In this document: positions 59,968-64,000 of the stretch, piece by piece
Layout of the letters: every line of letters starts with the position of its first letter
Numbering within the stretch: the stretch's first letter is position 1
From: Fibrobacter sp.
GTDB lineage: Bacteria > Fibrobacterota > Fibrobacteria > Fibrobacterales > Fibrobacteraceae
DNA length: 64,000 nt
NCBI GenBank assembly: GCA_024399065.1
Contig: JAKSIB010000013.1
Location: 1 to 64,000, forward strand
Direction: 5' to 3'
Notes under the pieces: model-generated
Told to the model about the DNA's origin: nothing
Database searches by the model: none
The model's input: the letters and a program-made list of their open reading frames with translations, nothing else
Made by a program: the position numbers and the translations under genes

Positions 59968-60915
59968 CTACTTGTCCTTTTGTTCGTAAGCTTGCAAAAT
60001 GTCCTTGACCAGGTGATGGCGCAGGACGTCGGTGGCGGTAAAGTCCACCTGGGCGATTCCAGGAATGCCCTTTAAAATTTTCATGGCATGAACCAGGCCG
60101 GATTTCTGGCCCTTGGCCAAGTCCACCTGGGTGGCGTCGCCGGTAATGATTGCCTTGCTGTGGGGGCCGAGGCGTGTGAGGAACATCTTCATCTGTTCCG
60201 GCGTAGTATTCTGGGCTTCATCCAGAATGATGAAGGCTCGCTTCAGAGTACGACCGCGCATGTAGGCCAAGGGGGCCACTTCGATGGCGCCCGCTTCCTC
60301 GTAACGGCGGAGCTTTTCAGTAGGCAGCAATTCTGCAAGGCTGTCGTGAATGGGGCGGAGGTAAGGAGCGATCTTCTCCTTCAGGTCGCCAGGCAGGTAG
60401 CCTAATGATTCGCCAGCTTCCACTGCCGGACGGACCAGGCAAATACGTTCCGCCTCATGACGTTCCAGGCTTGCAACAGCCAGAGTAACCGCAAGAAATG
60501 TCTTGCCGGTTCCTGCAGGGCCCTTGGCAAAGATCACGTCGTTACGTTCGACGGCGTTCACCAGCTCGGCCTGGGCCTGAGTCTTTGCGAAAACGGAAAC
60601 ACCAAAACGGTTCCTGAAGACAGGGGTGCCGGGAATGCATCCGCCGAGGTCTTCAACCTCGACCGGACCCAGCAGTCGTTCCACCTGTCTGGAGGTAAGA
60701 ACTTCACCGTTCTTGGCAGCCATTTTCAACTGGTCGAGTACAGCAAAAACACCCGCTATGTCGCCATTTTCCTTGGCCACGATGGTAAGGCCTGGCAAGC
60801 GGGTTTGTATTTGAACACAAAAACGGCTCTCCAGCAAGCGGAAAACCGTTTCGTTCTCACCTGAAATTGTTCGTTTCAGGTCATCTGATAAAGAATAGCG
60901 CTGTATCTCGCTCAT
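59968..60915 (-). CDS. phoH: PhoH-family ATPase
   Basis: A 315-residue PhoH-like protein: Walker [12 protein letters not shown] (about 128-138), Walker [15 protein letters not shown] (about 223), and [12 protein letters not shown] (about 255). These ATPases are linked to RNA metabolism or ribosome maturation. Residues 1-95 form a KH-like N-domain. Linked to pgpH with 1 bp between, and preceded by a lipoprotein gene at 9 bp; all three form one operon. Confidence 0.95.
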   Translation of the reverse strand: MSEIQRYSLSDDLKRTISGENETVFRLLESRFCVQIQTRLPGLTIVAKENGDIAGVFAVLDQLKMAAKNGEVLTSRQVERLLGPVEVEDLGGCIPGTPVFRNRFGVSVFAKTQAQAELVNAVERNDVIFAKGPAGTGKTFLAVTLAVASLERHEAERICLVRPAVEAGESLGYLPGDLKEKIAPYLRPIHDSLAELLPTEKLRRYEEAGAIEVAPLAYMRGRTLKRAFIILDEAQNTTPEQMKMFLTRLGPHSKAIITGDATQVDLAKGQKSGLVHAMKILKGIPGIAQVDFTATDVLRHHLVKDILQAYEQKDK

Positions 60916-60924
60916 TCAATCCAA

Positions 60925-61248
60925 TTACTGTGCGTCTTCTTCTGCAGCAGGTGCAGTAGACATACCCAGCTTGTTCTTGGCGTCGAAGATTTCCTTACGG
61001 AGCTTGTGGTTATCTTCATTGATAGCGGTAGCTTCCTGTTCAGCCTTCTTCAACTTATTTTCGTCGATGACTTCCTTCGGGGCTTCCTTCTTCTTCTTGG
61101 CCTTTACGCCATCAGCGGTTGCTGCCGGGGAATCATCATCATCATATGCTGCATCGTCAGAATCGCCGTTAGAACCACCAGCGCAAGCAGTAAACATAGC
61201 AACGGTCATAGTTGCAACAATCAATTTCCAATTCTTAAAAAGAGACAT
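60925..61248 (-). CDS. Small lipoprotein with charged coiled-coil tail
   Basis: A 107-residue protein. MSLFKNWKLIVATMTVAMFTAC gives the lipobox (Cys22). The mature part is acidic (DDAAYDDDD), then Lys-rich (KAKKKKEAPKE), then helical with heptad-like Leu/Lys spacing (about 68-98). Unknown function. GGAG precedes ATG 61248. It is the first gene of the operon with phoH and pgpH. A minus-strand TATATAC -10-like box lies near 61287-61293. Confidence 0.7.
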   Translation of the reverse strand: MSLFKNWKLIVATMTVAMFTACAGGSNGDSDDAAYDDDDSPAATADGVKAKKKKEAPKEVIDENKLKKAEQEATAINEDNHKLRKEIFDAKNKLGMSTAPAAEEDAQ

Positions 61249-61390
61249 TAGTTCAGGCTCCATTTTAGTCTGTGATGGCTAAAATGTATATAAATAATTC
61301 TAAAAAGAATTGTAAAAAAGGAAAAATTATCAGCGAAATTCGCCTTTTTTTAGATATTTTAGGCTTTGGATGTGTTTAAAGAGGTCTAAA

Positions 61391-62752
61391 ATGACTGCAA
61401 GCGCCTATTCGCAAGTTTTTATTTCGTCTAAAGAGTACAATAGCAAGAATATTTATAGCGCCCGCCGCAAGGCTTTTATGAAAAAACTGGACTCCATCTG
61501 CCTCGTGGCAGGGATGCCCATTGACCCAGGTTCCGAGGAAGCATTCGTGCAGACCTGGAACAAGATGATCCAGGAACCCGCCTTTTTGTACCTCACCGGA
61601 ATCAACCAGGCCGGCTGCTATTTGCTCCTGAACCCCAAGACCATGGAAGAAACCCTTTTTGTACCCCGTAAGAACCCCTTCAAGGAATTCTGGAACGGAA
61701 AGCGCCTCGGCTATCTGGATGGAGATAATGAAGTGGCCCATATTACGGGAATCAAGGACGTTCGACCGGTCGACGAAATCTGGGAAACCGTCCAGGACAT
61801 TGCTGCGAAATTGGCTAAGAGAACTCCCGACGAACGTCATATTTACGCCTACTACTTCGAGAAGTTCAAGGAAGACCACAACGATCATTTCAAGAACCAG
61901 CTCCAGCGTGCCATCAAGGGCTCCGGAGTCAAGATCCGCTCGGCAGCAGACATTCACTGGAAACTGCGCCTGCCTCTGGAAAAGCAGCGCATCCAGGACG
62001 CGGAAAAGGCCCAGGACATTACCGACAAGGCCTTCCGCACTGTTCTTGCCAACATGTCGCAGTTGAAAAACGAACGCCAGCTGGGCCTCCTTCTGGACTA
62101 TGAAATGCAGAAGAACAGCGACGGCGACCTGGCGTTCCCGACCATCGTTGCGGGCGGCGCAAACGCCTGCTGCCTCCACTACGTCAAGAAGGACGAGCCT
62201 TTGAAGGCGGGGGAGCTTGTGCTCCTGGATTTCGGCATCCGCTGGAACAGTCTCCACAGCGACATTTCAAGAACCATTCCCGTAGGCGGCAAGTTCAATC
62301 CCCTGCAGAAGATGTTGTACGAAATCGTACTGGATTCCCAAGCAGAATACCAGAAGTTCGTCAAGCCCGGCGTTTCTCTCCGTGAAATCGGCATGGTGCC
62401 CTGGGAATTTATTATGAAGGCCCTGGACGAACGCCTAGTGAAGGGAGCCAAGGGCAAGTTCAAGCTGCTTTATGATGTGCGCCCCCATGGTGTGAGCCAT
62501 TTCATTGGCGAGCAGATTCATGAAGGTGATCCGGGCAGCCGCTCCCTGGACGTTGTGCTGGAACCGGGCATGCTCATTTCCTGCGAGCCGGGCCTGTACG
62601 GCGATTTCGAGGCCACCATCAACGGCAAGCATTACAAGGAAAAGATCGGTATCCGCGTAGAAGACGACCTGCTCATTACCAAAAGCGGCTTCCGTAACAT
62701 TTCTGTAAGCATTCCAAAGACCGTAAAGGACCTGGAATCACTTATTAAATAG
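61391..62752 (+). CDS. M24 metallopeptidase, Xaa-Pro aminopeptidase type
   Basis: A 453-residue aminopeptidase P-like enzyme: N-terminal creatinase-like domain (about 1-170) and a C-terminal pita-bread domain (about 185-445). The five metal ligands are visible: Asp in LLDFGIRW, Asp in HSDISRT, His in PHGVSHFIG, Glu in ISCEPGLYG, and Glu in GIRVEDDLLIT. It removes N-terminal residues before proline. ATG 61391 follows GAGG. Cytoplasmic; monocistronic with its terminator at 62759-62790. Confidence 0.93.
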   Translation: MTASAYSQVFISSKEYNSKNIYSARRKAFMKKLDSICLVAGMPIDPGSEEAFVQTWNKMIQEPAFLYLTGINQAGCYLLLNPKTMEETLFVPRKNPFKEFWNGKRLGYLDGDNEVAHITGIKDVRPVDEIWETVQDIAAKLAKRTPDERHIYAYYFEKFKEDHNDHFKNQLQRAIKGSGVKIRSAADIHWKLRLPLEKQRIQDAEKAQDITDKAFRTVLANMSQLKNERQLGLLLDYEMQKNSDGDLAFPTIVAGGANACCLHYVKKDEPLKAGELVLLDFGIRWNSLHSDISRTIPVGGKFNPLQKMLYEIVLDSQAEYQKFVKPGVSLREIGMVPWEFIMKALDERLVKGAKGKFKLLYDVRPHGVSHFIGEQIHEGDPGSRSLDVVLEPGMLISCEPGLYGDFEATINGKHYKEKIGIRVEDDLLITKSGFRNISVSIPKTVKDLESLIK

Positions 62753-62758
62753 ACTTTG

Positions 62759-62790
62759 AGAGCCCTTCCTAGAACATAGGGGGGCTTTAA
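62759..62790 (+). terminator. Terminator after the M24 gene
   Basis: AGCCC...GGGCT stem with inner CCTA/TAGG pairing and a TTTAATT tail. Confidence 0.7.
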
Positions 62791-62854
62791 TTCTAGATTG
62801 TAGAACTATAAAATTGTTTGGGTAAACAAGAGGGATAATTAAAAAGGATAACTT

Positions 62855-64000
62855 ATGTGGAAAGTTAAAGGTGCTACTCGATACTTCCTCTCTATTTTAG
62901 CGACAACCTTTGTCCAGTTCGGCGTGTTCGTTTACGCCCAGAAGATTCTTGCCGGATCTTTCAACAACGAAAGCGGCATGATCTGGCAGACCTTCATGCT
63001 CCAGGTGTTCTTTGTGGCGCCCTATATCCTGATGGTCTTATTAGCAGGCTTCTTTACCAACAAGTTCTCCAAGAACAAGGTTCTTGCATGGTCCTCCTTG
63101 GCCATGACCTGCTTTGTGGTGGCCCAGGCGGTACTTGTAACCTGCGGTTGCGCCAAGGTGGCCTTCTGGCTTTCCATTGGTCTTGGCTGCGGATTTGCAG
63201 TCCATAGTGCGGCCAAGTACGGCATCCTTAAGGAAATGTTCGGTGTCCGTAACCTGAGCTATGCCAACGCCTTCCTTCAGATTTTCGGTATCTCGGGCAT
63301 TATCGTTGCCTCCTGGCTTGTAATCGTAGGCGTGAACCTCATCGACCTGGAAGCCTTGAAATCCTACGCCGCAGTCCACAAGATTACCTCCAACTCCATC
63401 GTGATTCCCTGGCTTTTGGCAGGAGCCAGCATTCTTGGCACCGTGGCCAGCTTCCTCATTCCTAAGGTCAAGTACGAAAACAAGAACGCCAACATGTCCA
63501 AGGTCAAAAAGCACCTTACCCTGGGCTGGCGTGTTCCCAACCTCCGCGGCTCCATTATCGCCCTCGCCATGTTCTGGGCATTCGCTCAGGTGTTCGTTCT
63601 GGTGTTCCAGGATGTGTCCGGATCCAACGTGGTGAACATGTTCCAGGACTACATGATGTTCGCCATCGCCGGCCTCATGGTGGGTACCATCTTTGCTGCC
63701 CACAAGTCCAAGGACTTTATTGAAACCGGCTTCATTCCCATGGGTATGATCGGCCTTACGGTGTGCATGGCCTTGCTCCCGTTCATGGTCAATCCCATTA
63801 TGCTTTCTGTGATTTACGCCTTGCTGGGCTTCTTCGGCGGCATGTACCTGGTGCCGGTGAATGCGTTGTTGCAGTACAACACCCGACCCAACAATTCCGG
63901 TTCCGTTCTTGCCTTTGCAAACTTGATCCAGGCCTTGGTGCTCATTGCCTTCCTCTTTGGCTACACGGCCCTCACCAATTACACCAGCATGAACCATAAG
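62855..64000 (+). CDS. MFS transporter, LplT/Aas-like, truncated by window edge
   Basis: 382 residues are visible with no stop codon. About ten hydrophobic segments are present. LSIGLGCGFAVHSAAKYGILKEMF (about 108) is the loop typical of lysophospholipid transporters, and LLQYNTRPNNSGSVLAFANLIQ (about 345) is another LplT signature. In relatives the MFS part is often fused to an acyltransferase and acyl-ACP synthetase; the rest lies outside the window. AAGGAT precedes ATG 62855. Likely role: lysophospholipid import for recycling. Confidence 0.85.
   Translation, partial: MWKVKGATRYFLSILATTFVQFGVFVYAQKILAGSFNNESGMIWQTFMLQVFFVAPYILMVLLAGFFTNKFSKNKVLAWSSLAMTCFVVAQAVLVTCGCAKVAFWLSIGLGCGFAVHSAAKYGILKEMFGVRNLSYANAFLQIFGISGIIVASWLVIVGVNLIDLEALKSYAAVHKITSNSIVIPWLLAGASILGTVASFLIPKVKYENKNANMSKVKKHLTLGWRVPNLRGSIIALAMFWAFAQVFVLVFQDVSGSNVVNMFQDYMMFAIAGLMVGTIFAAHKSKDFIETGFIPMGMIGLTVCMALLPFMVNPIMLSVIYALLGFFGGMYLVPVNALLQYNTRPNNSGSVLAFANLIQALVLIAFLFGYTALTNYTSMNHK

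Noticed and set aside
1..64000. CRISPR arrays, insertion sequences, prophage, rRNA
   Set aside because: No spacer-regular repeats, transposase, integrase, phage structural genes or ribosomal RNA segments were found. The heptamer and hairpin repeats do not have CRISPR geometry.

Overview
The window looks like chromosome from a Fibrobacter-type bacterium (Fibrobacterota, gut cellulose degraders). The evidence is the combination of a secreted GH8 enzyme with a type IX-like C-terminal tail, a GH94 phosphorylase, a CotH lipoprotein with several SSSS linkers, PPi-dependent phosphofructokinase, GTP-type PEP carboxykinase, pyruvate:ferredoxin oxidoreductase and a V-type ATPase. This is inference from gene content; no rRNA is present. 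Coding density is high. Several promoters carry a TATATT -10 box, and two tRNA promoters have TTGACA with 16-17 bp spacing. Most genes end in a clear intrinsic terminator.

Layout. 1-3.1 kb (minus): a stand-alone AICAR transformylase (cut by the window edge), a NifU-like protein without scaffold cysteines, and glgC. 3.4-14.7 kb (plus): pckG, a Bcr/CflA exporter behind a possible structured leader, a lipoprotein, a PadR regulator, a GH94 phosphorylase, a DUF2314 protein, a TRIC-type channel, a parvulin isomerase, and prfB with its programmed frameshift. 14.8-25.7 kb (minus): a small OhrR operon, PPi-PFK, CotH lipoprotein, aquaporin, a methyltransferase between two paralogous membrane proteins, and aspS. 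26.1-33.9 kb (plus): V-ATPase operon E-DUF2764-A-B-D-I-K-K. 34-43.6 kb: ClC transporter, an AT-rich orphan, M23/LysM peptidase, glycyl-tRNA synthetase, a diguanylate cyclase with an overlapping PAS gene, tRNA-Asp and the GH8 enzyme. 43.8-64 kb: pyruvate:ferredoxin oxidoreductase, a ThiE-like protein, an HD-GYP response regulator with a 1327-residue hybrid kinase, fba, a secreted metallopeptidase, a gene/tRNA-Val/tRNA-Asp unit, pgpH-phoH, an M24 peptidase and a truncated MFS gene.

How it fits together: GH8 and GH94 supply oligosaccharide and sugar phosphate; PPi-PFK, aldolase, pyruvate:ferredoxin oxidoreductase and PEPCK are central carbon steps consistent with fermentation to succinate and acetate; GlgC stores surplus as glycogen; the V-ATPase handles ions. 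Cyclic-dinucleotide signalling is well represented (GGDEF, HD-GYP, PgpH-type HD).

The most unusual features are non-coding. A hairpin repeat with conserved flanks and changed but still complementary stems follows glgC once and pfp about three times. Heptamer arrays (CGWACCT-like) abut four gene boundaries. A nearly identical 17-bp palindrome lies upstream of both the PadR gene and the HD-GYP/kinase pair. I saw no CRISPR array, insertion sequence, prophage or obvious defence system.
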